Positions 26,101 to 35,612 of a DNA stretch of 64,000 bases are shown one piece after another; the first letter of the stretch is position 1, and every line of letters begins with the position of its first letter. Source of the DNA: JAAGZL01 sp050291725 (GTDB lineage: Bacteria; Pseudomonadota; Gammaproteobacteria; Chromatiales; Chromatiaceae); assembly GCA_050291725.1 (NCBI GenBank), contig JBNKKH010000017.1, positions 124,001-188,000 on the forward strand. The letters run 5' to 3'. The notes beneath the pieces are model-generated. The model saw only the letters and a list, made by a program, of their open reading frames with translations, was not told the DNA's origin and ran no database searches. Both the position numbers and the translations under genes were made by a program.

Positions 26101-27501
26101 TTAGTTATATCCCTTCAAGTGATCTATATATTCCGGCAAGAACAACGATATTTGCGGTATATAGGTAATCAACATCAAGAATATTAGCAGCAGCAGCAAC
26201 CATGGCAACGCAGCCTTGATTACCCAACCAATACTGTGACCGGTTATACCTGCCGTAACGAATAAATTTAGACCAACTGGTGGTGTCAACATACCGATCT
26301 CCATATTCACCACCATGATTATGCCAAGATGAATCGGATCTATCCCCAGCTGCACAGCAATCGGAAACAGAATCGGCGCCATGATCAACAAGATTGCCGA
26401 TGGCTCCATAAAATTTCCAGCCGCTAACAACAACAGATTCACCACAACAAGAAACACCCATGGCTCCAGCCCCATCTCAACTATGTGTTGAGCAATGGCA
26501 TGGGGAATACGCTCTGTAGTAAGCACATGGGCAAACAGCATGGCGTTAGCAATTATAAACAGCAACATAATGCTAACCTTGGCAGCATCAAGAACAGTCT
26601 TGTTCAACTCTTTATCACTAACACATTTTGGAAAGGCAACTACAATTTGCCAAAGATTGCGCCATAACATCTTACCTATGGATTCACCTTCATGTCGCCA
26701 GGGCACACTCTTTAGTGGCCCCATATCGCGATAGCCGAATACCGACACCAAAAATGCGTATACGGCAGATACTGCCGCCGCTTCCGTTGGGCTGGCAATA
26801 CCACCATAGATAGAACCCAGCACAATAACAATAAGCATCAAACCACCAGACGCGCTGAAACCGGAGGCAAGTAGCTCTCTGAAACCAGGCCACTCCTGCG
26901 CCGGCAACCCTTTTACGCGTGCAGCTATGTAGATGGCAATCATCAGCATGACTCCCATCATAAGCCCAGGCAGGAATCCGGCCATAAACATACGAGCAGC
27001 AGACTCTTCAGTAGCGGCTGCATACACCAGCATCACTATAGATGGCGGTATCAAGATACCTAGCGTTCCAGCATTGGCAATAACACCGGCAGCAAATGAT
27101 TCTGGATATCCAGACCTGACCATACCTGCAATAACTATAGTTCCTATAGCTGCAACGGTAGCGGGTGACGAGCCAGAAACAGCTGCAAACAGCATACATG
27201 CCATTACTGACGCCATAGCCAGACCACCACGAATATGTCCGACACAGTCTACGGCAAAACGTATTAACCTCTTCGCGACGCCGCCTGTAGAAAGAAATGA
27301 AGAGGATAAAATAAAGAACGGAATGGCCAACAACGTGTAGTGTTCTGACAAGGCCTCAAACAGCTTGAGGGCTACAGAAGATAGTGAGTCATTGGAAAAA
27401 AACAGGATGGTGGTGATACTGGATAGCCCCAAAGCCAACGCAATTGGCATTCCCAGGAGCATACATCCAAACAGTATGATAAAGAGTACCGTAGTTGTCA
27501 T
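26101..27501 (-). CDS. dctM: TRAP transporter large permease subunit
   Basis: DctM is the ion-translocating channel of the tripartite ATP-independent periplasmic transporter, driving dicarboxylate-type uptake with the sodium gradient. The 466-residue protein has about twelve helices, LFGCMLLGMPIALALG at the start, GSSPATVAAIGTI in the first half, and ASPTEAAAVSAVYA near the middle, all family hallmarks. It is somewhat longer than usual because of a hydrophilic insertion near residues 255-305. It overlaps the dctQ stop by four bases. A Na+ requirement would fit the NhaD pumps elsewhere in the window. Confidence 0.93.
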   Translation of the reverse strand: MTTTVLFIILFGCMLLGMPIALALGLSSITTILFFSNDSLSSVALKLFEALSEHYTLLAIPFFILSSSFLSTGGVAKRLIRFAVDCVGHIRGGLAMASVMACMLFAAVSGSSPATVAAIGTIVIAGMVRSGYPESFAAGVIANAGTLGILIPPSIVMLVYAAATEESAARMFMAGFLPGLMMGVMLMIAIYIAARVKGLPAQEWPGFRELLASGFSASGGLMLIVIVLGSIYGGIASPTEAAAVSAVYAFLVSVFGYRDMGPLKSVPWRHEGESIGKMLWRNLWQIVVAFPKCVSDKELNKTVLDAAKVSIMLLFIIANAMLFAHVLTTERIPHAIAQHIVEMGLEPWVFLVVVNLLLLAAGNFMEPSAILLIMAPILFPIAVQLGIDPIHLGIIMVVNMEIGMLTPPVGLNLFVTAGITGHSIGWVIKAALPWLLLLLIFLMLITYIPQISLFLPEYIDHLKGYN

Positions 27502-28064
27502 TGCCTAGAATCTCCCTCTTGTTCATCTTTAGATGTCTGAGCGAGTTCTTCAGCCATGTGCATACTCTCTTTTGCCTCATCAGCGTGACTAAATCCGTCC
27601 ACTTTACCTGTTATAACTGCATACAATAACTGCAGTAAACGGTAAGCCATGAGTGATATGCCAATTACCAAGATACTATGGGCAATCCAGGCTGGTATTG
27701 GTAGGTCCTCCAGCTCAATGCCAATCATCTTCATCTTTTTCAGGTATATCCAGGAGCCGTACAAAAACAGACCGCAGTATACGAGGCTGCCAACAACCGC
27801 AATGCTTGACGCAATGCGGTGCAATAGCGGTGGTAGTAATTTTACAAAGGCATCAACCCCGATATGCGCCCCAACCTTCAGACCATAAGATGCTCCGAAG
27901 AGCACAAACCAGGCGGATATGTGTAGGGTTAACTCCTGCCCCCACAGAAAGCCACTGCCAAATCCGAAACGCAGAACCACTTCCACAAATACCAACAGGG
28001 TCATAGCAACAAGCAGCAGAGACAGCATCGCCTCTTCCGCCCTGTTCAAGATACGTATAAACAT
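27498..28064 (-). CDS. dctQ: TRAP transporter small permease subunit
   Basis: A 188-residue four-helix DctQ protein that couples the periplasmic binding protein to DctM. It shows SLLLVAMTLLVFVEVVLR in helix 1 and FLWGQELTLHISAWFVLFG in helix 2, the usual DctQ signature, with an acidic C-terminal tail. It lies between dctP (81-base gap containing a hairpin) and dctM (4-base overlap). Confidence 0.92.
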   Translation of the reverse strand: MFIRILNRAEEAMLSLLLVAMTLLVFVEVVLRFGFGSGFLWGQELTLHISAWFVLFGASYGLKVGAHIGVDAFVKLLPPLLHRIASSIAVVGSLVYCGLFLYGSWIYLKKMKMIGIELEDLPIPAWIAHSILVIGISLMAYRLLQLLYAVITGKVDGFSHADEAKESMHMAEELAQTSKDEQEGDSRQ

Positions 28065-28100
28065 CAGGAGATCACCAATTTAGTGATTAGATCAAACAGC

Positions 28101-28122
28101 GCTGGGCTCTCCATAGCCCAGC
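28101..28122 (-). promoter_or_regulatory. Intercistronic hairpin between dctP and dctQ
   Basis: GCTGGGCT (28101-28108) pairs exactly with AGCCCAGC (28115-28122) around a 6-base loop. Hairpins between the binding-protein gene and the permease genes commonly make the binding protein more abundant by attenuation or 3'-end protection; that role is inferred here. Confidence 0.5.
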
Positions 28123-28145
28123 TACCATCTTAGTGCTTGTTATCA

Positions 28146-29135
28146 TTATTGATTGGAACTATATGCCGCATCAATCATCTCTTTGCCAACATCACCCTCA
28201 AACTTTTTCCAAACAGGCTTCATAACCTCGACCCATTGAGCACGCTGCTCTTTGGTCAACGTGATAACCTCAGAACGCTTGGAGTCGATAATTTTCTGTT
28301 TGTCCGCTATAGATTTTTTCAGTGCAACGTCATTACCCAAGGCAACCGCCTCATCCATAGCCTTCTTTAGTTCAGACCTGATATCTTCAGGCAAACCAGA
28401 CCAGAACTCCTTAGATGTCACAACCATGTAATCCAGCACGCCGTGATTGGACTCGGTTATATAAGGCTGTACTTCGAAAAATTTCTTGGAGTAGATATTT
28501 GACCAAGTGTTCTCTTGCCCATCAATGGCTTTGGTCTGTAATAGAGTAAACACCTCAGAGAATGGCTTCTTCAGCGGAACCGCATCAACAGCTTCAAACT
28601 GCGCAGCCAGCACATCTGAAGACATAATGCGGAATTTCATGTTTTTTGCATCAGCCGGTACTTTCAGAGGGGATGAGGCAGAGAGTTGCTTCATGCCGTT
28701 ATGCAGATAACCAAGTCCAACCAATCCCTTTGACTCAACAGAACTAAGCAGTTTCTGTCCTGCAGCGCTCTGCTGGAATCGATCTACTGCCCCAATATCA
28801 TTAAACAGGAAGGGCAGATCGTACAACTGTAGCGCCTTGGTGTAACGATCGAACTTGGATAGCGCAGGCGCTGCTATCTGTACATCACCCAGAAGCATTG
28901 CCTCAAGAACCTTGTTGTCACCAAATAGCTGAGAGTTGGGAAATACTTCAACCTTAACCTTACCAGCAAGGCGTTGCTCAACCAGCTCTTTAAATTTATT
29001 CGCCATCTGGCCCTTTGGAGTGTTTTCTGCAACAACATGGGAAAACTTAATTACGATTGGGTCAGCAGCGAATACAGAAGATGCCAGCATTATAGCTGAG
29101 AAGGCAGTTGCCACTGTGAGTAAACGAAGACGCAT
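28146..29135 (-). CDS. dctP: TRAP transporter periplasmic substrate-binding protein
   Basis: A 329-residue DctP-type receptor. ATG at 29135 is chosen because GGAGA lies eight bases upstream and the product then begins with a normal signal peptide ending SVFA. Upstream in-frame codons to 29201 would spoil the signal. The mature protein begins ADPIVIKFSHVVAENTPKG, and FRIMSSDV near residue 180 carries the arginine that binds the substrate carboxylate. Later, QENTWSNIYSKKFFEVQ is a family segment. A dicarboxylate such as malate, succinate or fumarate is the likely ligand. It is the first gene of the operon, behind two perfect 22-base repeats. Confidence 0.93.
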   Translation of the reverse strand: MRLRLLTVATAFSAIMLASSVFAADPIVIKFSHVVAENTPKGQMANKFKELVEQRLAGKVKVEVFPNSQLFGDNKVLEAMLLGDVQIAAPALSKFDRYTKALQLYDLPFLFNDIGAVDRFQQSAAGQKLLSSVESKGLVGLGYLHNGMKQLSASSPLKVPADAKNMKFRIMSSDVLAAQFEAVDAVPLKKPFSEVFTLLQTKAIDGQENTWSNIYSKKFFEVQPYITESNHGVLDYMVVTSKEFWSGLPEDIRSELKKAMDEAVALGNDVALKKSIADKQKIIDSKRSEVITLTKEQRAQWVEVMKPVWKKFEGDVGKEMIDAAYSSNQ

Positions 29136-29220
29136 ATTCATTCTCCATATTAGGTAACATATTGAATTTATACATATATCGAGGTACTTAACCAAGATCA
29201 TATTAGATTAGTACAGGATT

Positions 29221-29264
29221 TAAGTACCTACTGATATACCAGTAAGTACCTACTGATATACCAG
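29221..29264. repeat. Two perfect 22-bp tandem repeats upstream of dctP
   Basis: The unit beginning TAAGTACCTACTG occurs exactly twice, at 29221-29242 and 29243-29264. The reverse of its first nine bases (AGGTACTTA) also occurs at 29182-29190. The position 86-130 bases before dctP and the two-turn spacing suggest a regulator binding site. Confidence 0.55.
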
Positions 29265-29824
29265 CACGGTGACTAAACTTAACACGCTTTGCTGCTAATA
29301 AAAACATCTGTAAGATAACTTGAATATTCCAATATTATTAATATTAGAAAACCCAATTTTAATTCAACCAATGCCCATATATCCTGTGTAATGCTCCCGC
29401 CAATTTATCATATTTGATTAGACAATCTACCACTGCGGTCCCGTTAGCTTTTTAACGTTGGCCCTAACCCCATGGTTTTGTACGTAAAACAATCGTCAGT
29501 AGCTTGATGGACATAAGAAGCGCCATACTTGGATCCCTTCCGCCCCCACAAGGGGACACCTCAGGGAGAAGTACAGGATGAGGGGGGGGGGGTACAAAAC
29601 AGAGACTTATCTCTTGTTTGGCCCATCACCCCGACCCTCTCCCTGCGGGATAGGGAGTTAACGGAGCAGCAGTGGCAATCTATCCCTGTTTTTGCTGTAT
29701 TAAATCAGTTCATTGCTGTTTTGAAACATAATACAAACCCAGTGCCCCCTTCTCTCTCAAGAACATCTGTACCTCCCCTTGTAGTAAAGAAGGTATGAGA
29801 ATATGGATAGCACTGCTTCTGTAG
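29265..29824. other. Intergenic repeat-rich region between dctP and der
   Basis: No convincing gene was found. It contains an 11-base G run (29582-29592) and a CACCCCGACCCTCTCCC-type element at 29627-29656 with a small self-complementary arm (CTCTCCCT / AGGGAG). A related CCC-rich stretch lies at 63750-63790. Such elements are dispersed intergenic repeats. Confidence 0.45.
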
Positions 29825-31216
29825 TTACTTTTTACGCTTTACAAACTTTTTCAGACGTTGGCGCTTCTGTACCTGGCGCTTGGTCAGTACATTCTTCTTG
29901 CCTTCGTATGGATTTTCTCCGCTGCGGAACTCTAAGCGTATGGGGGTTCCATCTAACTTTAACGCCTTGCGGAAACGATTTATGAGGAAACGTTTGTAGC
30001 TGTCGGGCACGGCATCGGTCTGATTGCCATGAATAACAATAATGGGGGGGTTTTGTCCACCCTGATGGGCATAGCGCAGTTTGATACGTCTACCGCGCGC
30101 TAACGGCGGTTGATGCTCCTGCAGAGCCCACTCCAAAATACGATTCAATTCTGAAGTAGAAATGTCACGCATTGCATTAGCATAAACCTTGTCCACTACA
30201 GGGAACATCTTCCCTACACCGGAACCGTGAAGAGCGGAGATAAAGTGCTTCTCGGCAAAATCGAGAAACGGCAGTTTGCGTTCCAGATCGTCCTTGATTT
30301 TGTCGCGCTTATCCTGATCCAGGCCATCCCATTTATTGATAGCCACTACCAGAGCGCGACCGCTTTCTAATACATGTCCGGCTAGGGTTGCATCCTGGTC
30401 AATAATATTCAGCTGGGCATCCAACACCAGAATAACCACGTTGGCCTCTTCTATAGCCTGCAGGGTTTTTATGACGCTGAATTTCTCAATAGCATTATCT
30501 ACCTTGGCGCGACGCCTCACCCCAGCTGTATCAATCAGGGTGTATTTTTTGTCATCACGCTCGAAGGGGATAAATACGCTATCTCTGGTGGTACCGGGCT
30601 GATCAAAGGCAACCACCCTCTCCTCTCCCAACAGGCGGTTAACCAGAGTAGATTTACCAACATTAGGTCTGCCAATTATAGCCACCTTGATGCCCATATC
30701 ATGGCCATCAGTACCCTCTTCCGGTTCTGGCAATAACTTTAGAGTCTCGTTGATAAGCTGTTTGACGCCATGACCATGGACCGCAGCAATAGGCACAGGG
30801 TCACCCAGACCAAGGCTATAGAACTCCACCCCGGCCATCGCTTTATCTATATTCTCGCTTTTGTTTACTACCAAGGTTATGGGCTTGCCGGTACGGCGCA
30901 GCTGTACTGCAATGGCCTCATCCCCAGAGTTCATGCCATCTTTCGCATCGAGAAGAAAGTAGATGTGATCAGCCTCACCAATGGCGGTAACCACCTGCTG
31001 CACCATCAGGGCCTCGACCCCCTCTTCATCGCCGCTGATGCCGCCGGTATCCACCACTAGATAGGGACGATTTCCCATGCGTCCCACACCGTATTGGCGG
31101 TCGCGGGTCAATCCTGGTTGATCGGCAACCAGTGCATCCCGGCTACGAGTGAGCCGGTTAAACAGGGTTGATTTACCTACATTGGGACGCCCTACCAGGG
31201 CGATAACAGGAAGCAC
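29825..31216 (-). CDS. der: ribosome biogenesis GTPase Der (EngA)
   Basis: Der has two tandem GTPase domains and acts in 50S subunit assembly. Both are complete in this 463-residue protein: GRPNVGKS with DTGG and NKSE in domain 1 (about 1-165), and GRPNVGKS with DTAG and NKWD in domain 2 (about 175-345). A KH-like C-terminal domain follows, ending in a basic KKFVKRKK tail. The start is GTG at 31216 with TAGGA eight bases upstream. It is last in the rlmN-to-der run. Confidence 0.97.
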   Translation of the reverse strand: MLPVIALVGRPNVGKSTLFNRLTRSRDALVADQPGLTRDRQYGVGRMGNRPYLVVDTGGISGDEEGVEALMVQQVVTAIGEADHIYFLLDAKDGMNSGDEAIAVQLRRTGKPITLVVNKSENIDKAMAGVEFYSLGLGDPVPIAAVHGHGVKQLINETLKLLPEPEEGTDGHDMGIKVAIIGRPNVGKSTLVNRLLGEERVVAFDQPGTTRDSVFIPFERDDKKYTLIDTAGVRRRAKVDNAIEKFSVIKTLQAIEEANVVILVLDAQLNIIDQDATLAGHVLESGRALVVAINKWDGLDQDKRDKIKDDLERKLPFLDFAEKHFISALHGSGVGKMFPVVDKVYANAMRDISTSELNRILEWALQEHQPPLARGRRIKLRYAHQGGQNPPIIVIHGNQTDAVPDSYKRFLINRFRKALKLDGTPIRLEFRSGENPYEGKKNVLTKRQVQKRQRLKKFVKRKK

Positions 31217-31272
31217 TGTGATATTCCTACCTGTAGCAAGCCATCACGGCCATGCAATGAATATAGTTTAGG

Positions 31273-32448
31273 TTATTGCCCGGAAACAGTGATAGCCGCA
31301 AGCTCACCACCATCGCCCAACACGTATGCTACGTTGCCATCAATAACCGGGGGCGTACTGATAGGAGAGCTTCCCACCCGGCTGCGCGCCAGCATCTTTC
31401 CATCTTCTGGAGACAACCAGTGCAGATATCCCTCGAAATCTCCAACTACAATATATTTACCCAGTACCGCTGGTGCAGTCAGTTTACGATTGTTTAACTT
31501 AGCCTGTTTCCACATAGATGAACTGTTATTGGGGTCTATGGCCCAAACATTATCTTCATCATCTGAAACATATAGATATTCAAAGTCTGCACCTAAACCA
31601 GCATAGGATGATAGCTTACGCCGCCAGGCCACTCCTCCTGAGCGTTCATCCACGGCAGCCAACTGCCCCTGGTATGTTGCAACATAGATCATTCCACCCT
31701 GCACAACTGGGTCTCCATCTATATCTACTATGCGCTCTAGTTCAGAACGCCCAGTTGGAACTGCGATGGTTGCTTCCCAAAGCTGCTGTCCACTCTCTAT
31801 ATCAAACGCAATTAGCTTACCGTTGGCAAAACCACAAAAAACCTTAGAGCCGCTAATAACCGGAGAACTATTACCATGTAGAGTTAGCACGGGGATGGAA
31901 CGATCATACATCCATGCCAATTTGCCATCAGACACATTTAGGGCATACAGCTTGCCATCTATGGTGTGCACTATCACCATACCCAGCGCCACCTTAGGCA
32001 CAGATAGCACCTCACTACTAACTCTGGAGCGCCATACCTCAGATCCATTTTGCTCAGATAGAGCCAGCACCTCGCCATTACTGGTACCTACTAGCACCAA
32101 GCCTTCGCCAGCTCCAGGCCCGCCCGATATCTCCAAGCCCTCTTTTTCTACACTCCAGACAACCCGGCCACTGCTGCTATCTAGTGCCTTTATATAGCCT
32201 TCACGATTAGCTACATATACCCGGCCACCATTGACGAATGGTACCAACTTAACTCTGTCAGATTCATCACCAGAACCAATAGATGTAGACCATAGTTTCT
32301 TTATGCTTATGCTGTTCTTCAGTTCAACCAGCTCTGCCGGAGGATCGACATTGGGTTCATCCTCCAGCATCTTCAGCGGATCCAATGAACCACAGCCACC
32401 AAGCAACAGTAGAGAGATAAGATAGATTGTATACCGGGTTAGAGTCAT
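31273..32448 (-). CDS. bamB: outer membrane protein assembly factor BamB
   Basis: BamB is a lipoprotein beta-propeller of the BAM complex that inserts outer-membrane barrels. This 391-residue protein has a lipobox LLGGCGS (Cys near residue 19) and repeated PQQ-like blades such as VYVANREGYIKALDSSSG, GEVLALSEQNG and LYALNVSDGKLAW. It overlaps yfgM as TAATG and lies 56 bases before der. Confidence 0.95.
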   Translation of the reverse strand: MTLTRYTIYLISLLLLGGCGSLDPLKMLEDEPNVDPPAELVELKNSISIKKLWSTSIGSGDESDRVKLVPFVNGGRVYVANREGYIKALDSSSGRVVWSVEKEGLEISGGPGAGEGLVLVGTSNGEVLALSEQNGSEVWRSRVSSEVLSVPKVALGMVIVHTIDGKLYALNVSDGKLAWMYDRSIPVLTLHGNSSPVISGSKVFCGFANGKLIAFDIESGQQLWEATIAVPTGRSELERIVDIDGDPVVQGGMIYVATYQGQLAAVDERSGGVAWRRKLSSYAGLGADFEYLYVSDDEDNVWAIDPNNSSSMWKQAKLNNRKLTAPAVLGKYIVVGDFEGYLHWLSPEDGKMLARSRVGSSPISTPPVIDGNVAYVLGDGGELAAITVSGQ

Positions 32449-33083
32449 TATTTATCAGCCTCGGCTCTAGCTAAATCATCCAACTTCATCTGAATGAGGC
32501 GACTATTTCCAGCTTTATTAGTCAATGCTTCCATATAGGCTGTGCGAGCTGCAGCGTAATCTTTTCTGGACTTTGCGATATCACCTCGCAGAGCGGCAAA
32601 TTCACCCGCGTAGGCATCTTTATCTGCTTTTGCCACTACTGCTTCAGCAGCATCAATGCTGTTTTCACTCAACAGAACACGCGCCATACGCAGACGCGCT
32701 AGCTGTTTCAGAGACGGGTCCTCTGCGTTTGCCAGTACCCATTCATAGAGCTTTTTAGCTGCATCACTGTCGCCCTGCCCCAGCTTGATTTTAGCCATAT
32801 CCAGACTGGCTAATGCCGCATAGCTACTCTTCGGCCAGTCAGCAACAACCATTTCACCTTGTTTCACGGCTGACTCATCGTTGCCAGACTGAATGGCCAC
32901 GGCCATCTTTTCGTAACGCAGTGATGCCTGGGATGCAACCTGATCCTGATGCTGGGTCCAGGCTTGCCATCCAAAAATAGCACTCAAGCCAAGCACTACG
33001 CCTACTACGATGGACTGACCGTTTTCCTTCCACCACTTTTTAAGGGCTTCAACCTGCTCTTCATCTGAATTGTATACGCTCAC
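32448..33083 (-). CDS. yfgM: YfgM family TPR protein (ancillary SecYEG translocon subunit)
   Basis: YfgM works with PpiD at the SecYEG translocon. The 211-residue form starts at GTG 33083, chosen because AGGTGA is well spaced and the product then begins MSVYNSDEEQVEALKKWW; GTG at 33092 is possible. One helix (about 23-40, VVGVVLGLSAIFGWQAW) is followed by a periplasmic tetratricopeptide region. It overlaps bamB by four bases and sits just downstream of hisS, the standard order. Confidence 0.9.
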   Translation of the reverse strand: MSVYNSDEEQVEALKKWWKENGQSIVVGVVLGLSAIFGWQAWTQHQDQVASQASLRYEKMAVAIQSGNDESAVKQGEMVVADWPKSSYAALASLDMAKIKLGQGDSDAAKKLYEWVLANAEDPSLKQLARLRMARVLLSENSIDAAEAVVAKADKDAYAGEFAALRGDIAKSRKDYAAARTAYMEALTNKAGNSRLIQMKLDDLARAEADK

Positions 33084-33180
33084 TCTTGTCACCTTTTAAT
33101 CCCAAATCTGGGGAGTTTTATTCTATATACTTTAGAGGCAAGATTTTGCCACTATTTTCAATTAGCTCCTAGTGTTACCA

Positions 33181-34464
33181 CTATTTAGAGCTGTTATTCA
33201 GAAATGGCTGAAAAAACGCCGCCAAGTCATCCAAAGCAATCTCTTGCTGCTCACTGTTGTCGCGCAGCGGCTTTACCCCAGCCACTCCACGCTGCAGCTC
33301 ATCTTCACCGATAACTAGAGCAAATCTGGCACCACTTCGGTCGGCCTTCTTGAACTGACTCTTAAAACTGCCACCGCCACAATTGGTCAGCAGGCGCAGT
33401 CCCGGAATTAGCCTCCTGAGACGCTCAGCCAGAATCAATCCCTGTCGCTGCGACTCTTCGCCCACTAAAACCATGTAAGCATGTAATCCATCAATTTGGG
33501 AGGCAGTATCGCTCTCTTCCAACAGCGATATAAGACGCTCTACCCCCATGGCAAAACCTATAGCTGGGGTGCTGCGACCACCTAGCTGTTCAACCAACCC
33601 ATCATATCTACCGCCAGCGCAAACTGTTCCCTGGGCACCAAGCTGATCGGTGATCCACTCGAATACGGTTCGTGAGTAGTAATCAAGCCCTCTCACCAGT
33701 CGTGGATTTACCACATAACTTACATCCGCTGCTTCAAGTCCGTTACAGAGTGTCTCAAAATGGCTTTTGGATTCATCACCCAGATAATCCATCAAAGAAG
33801 GAGCAGCAGCAATCAACTCCCGCATATCCATGTTCTTTGAGTCCAGAATACGCAGAGGATTGGTCTGCAATCGGCGCAAACTCTCCTCATCCAGTTGATC
33901 CTGGTTAGCAGAAAGATACTCGACCAGCTTGTCACGATAAGCTGCTCGTTCTTCTGAGGTACCCAAGGTATTAATCTGTAACTCTAAGCCAGCAAGCCCC
34001 AGAGCTTGCCAGATTCTATTGGTGATAAGAATCACCTCCAGATCAATGTCTGGACCATCCATTCCGTAAGTCTCAACCCCTATCTGATTGAACTGACGAA
34101 AACGTCCTTTCTGGGGACGTTCATGTCGAAACATAGGACCTTGATACCACAGGCGCTGTACCTGGTTGTAAAAAAGACCGTTTTCAATACCGGCACGCAC
34201 ACATCCAGCAGTGCCTTCAGGACGCAAGGTAAGGCTGTCACCATTGCGGTCATTGAAGGTGTACATCTCCTTTTCGACAATATCGGTAACTTCACCGATA
34301 GAGCGCTTGAACAGATCTGTCATCTCCAGAATCGGCATGCGAATTTCGCTATAGCCATAGCTAGCAAGAACTCCACGCACTCGATTTTCCAGCAACTGCC
34401 ACAATGGAGTCTGATCGGGCAAGATATCTCGCATGCCGCGTATGGCTTGTATATTTTTTGCCAT
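33181..34464 (-). CDS. hisS: histidyl-tRNA synthetase
   Basis: A 427-residue class II synthetase charging tRNA-His. Motif 1 is around SYGYSEIRMPILE, motif 2 is around RHERPQKGRFRQF near residue 113, the histidine-specific loop is LVRGLDYYSRTVFEW near 258, and motif 3 is IGFAMGVERL near 305. The C-terminal anticodon-binding domain is complete. ispG, which often precedes hisS in this operon, is absent. Confidence 0.97.
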   Translation of the reverse strand: MAKNIQAIRGMRDILPDQTPLWQLLENRVRGVLASYGYSEIRMPILEMTDLFKRSIGEVTDIVEKEMYTFNDRNGDSLTLRPEGTAGCVRAGIENGLFYNQVQRLWYQGPMFRHERPQKGRFRQFNQIGVETYGMDGPDIDLEVILITNRIWQALGLAGLELQINTLGTSEERAAYRDKLVEYLSANQDQLDEESLRRLQTNPLRILDSKNMDMRELIAAAPSLMDYLGDESKSHFETLCNGLEAADVSYVVNPRLVRGLDYYSRTVFEWITDQLGAQGTVCAGGRYDGLVEQLGGRSTPAIGFAMGVERLISLLEESDTASQIDGLHAYMVLVGEESQRQGLILAERLRRLIPGLRLLTNCGGGSFKSQFKKADRSGARFALVIGEDELQRGVAGVKPLRDNSEQQEIALDDLAAFFQPFLNNSSK

Positions 34465-34514
34465 TAAGAACCTGTTGTATTTCTAATTAACCTGATTGCT
34501 GCTAGATAGAATTT

Positions 34515-35612
34515 CTAGGGTTTTTCAATCTTTCCATTATCTATGGTAAAACGCGCAACCCCACCACTGGAATATCTTTCGATATCTACCACTTTCCCAT
34601 TAATTTCAACTCTTACAGCTTTTGAGTTACCTATAACTACTTTATAGGGGCCAACACTTCCTAGCTTCTTTATTGCACCTTTATTGTGATCGCCGATAAG
34701 AATAACTCGGTTCCTAGCATCTCTCACTTTCACCCATCCAGATTCAACAAATTTAAGCCACACTCCCTGTACCACCGCGGCCGGTTTGGAGGCTGGTTTA
34801 GGAACAGGTAGGGATATGGGCTTAGAAGCTGAAACTGATACCGGCTTTGTCACAACAGGTTCAGGCTTCGGCTCAGGCTTGTCTTCCGGTTTAGGCTCTG
34901 GCTTGGTCTCCGCAACCACAGGTTGTTGAGGTAGTGCAATTGGTTTGATTTGAGACTCAGGTAGCTCTATCTCTTGTACTGCCGAAATTTCAGGTTGGGA
35001 CTCAATCGTAGTTTCGATCCTATCCTCATCGGCAACCTCCTCAGCAACAGTATTATTTGTGCTATCTGTTTCCGACAGCTCCAGCGGAATAGTTCCAGAG
35101 AGAGCACTCTCCTTTTCGCTATTTGGTTCCGATGACAATACAGACAACTCAGACTGCGCTTCACCTTTGCCGCCAACTATTTCTTGCGCAATCTGCTCCA
35201 GGTCACTCCACCACCAAATTACAGGAATAATAATAAGAGCAACCACCACAGCTATAGTAATAATTTTTACCAGATCAGGATTGTTACCTATCTCAATTTT
35301 CTTACTATCCGAGACTACCAACTTCTGCTCAGGTATAACGGGCTCAGAACTAAAATTGGTGTAGGCATCGAGAACAGGATCAACTTTCTCTCCCAAAATA
35401 CGTGCATAATTTTTCAAATATCCACGAACAAACACCGGCTCGGGCAAAGAACTGAAGTCATCAGCCTCAATAGCCTTTACTTTAAATTCAGAGAGATGCA
35501 GCATGGCAGCAACAGCTACAATGTCTAGTCCCTTTGCTTCACGCGCCCGGCGTAGAATTGTTCCCGGACCGTCTATTAACCCCATCTCTACAGACACATC
35601 TTTATTGCTCAT
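34515..35612 (-). CDS. rodZ: cytoskeleton protein RodZ
   Basis: RodZ links MreB to the cell-wall elongation machinery. The 365-residue protein has an N-terminal Cro/C1-like helix-turn-helix (about 12-75, GTILRRAREAKGLD), a helix at about 118-140, a long proline-, glutamate- and lysine-rich linker with KPEP repeats (about 230-260), and the C-terminal DUF4115 beta domain beginning VWLKFVESGWVKVRDA. Its ATG overlaps the pilF stop. Confidence 0.93.
   Translation of the reverse strand: MSNKDVSVEMGLIDGPGTILRRAREAKGLDIVAVAAMLHLSEFKVKAIEADDFSSLPEPVFVRGYLKNYARILGEKVDPVLDAYTNFSSEPVIPEQKLVVSDSKKIEIGNNPDLVKIITIAVVVALIIIPVIWWWSDLEQIAQEIVGGKGEAQSELSVLSSEPNSEKESALSGTIPLELSETDSTNNTVAEEVADEDRIETTIESQPEISAVQEIELPESQIKPIALPQQPVVAETKPEPKPEDKPEPKPEPVVTKPVSVSASKPISLPVPKPASKPAAVVQGVWLKFVESGWVKVRDARNRVILIGDHNKGAIKKLGSVGPYKVVIGNSKAVRVEINGKVVDIERYSSGGVARFTIDNGKIEKP

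Noticed and set aside
29529..29985. Plus-strand open frames around the G run and opposite the der 3' end
   Set aside because: They cross repeat elements or lie antisense to der and show no coding character.
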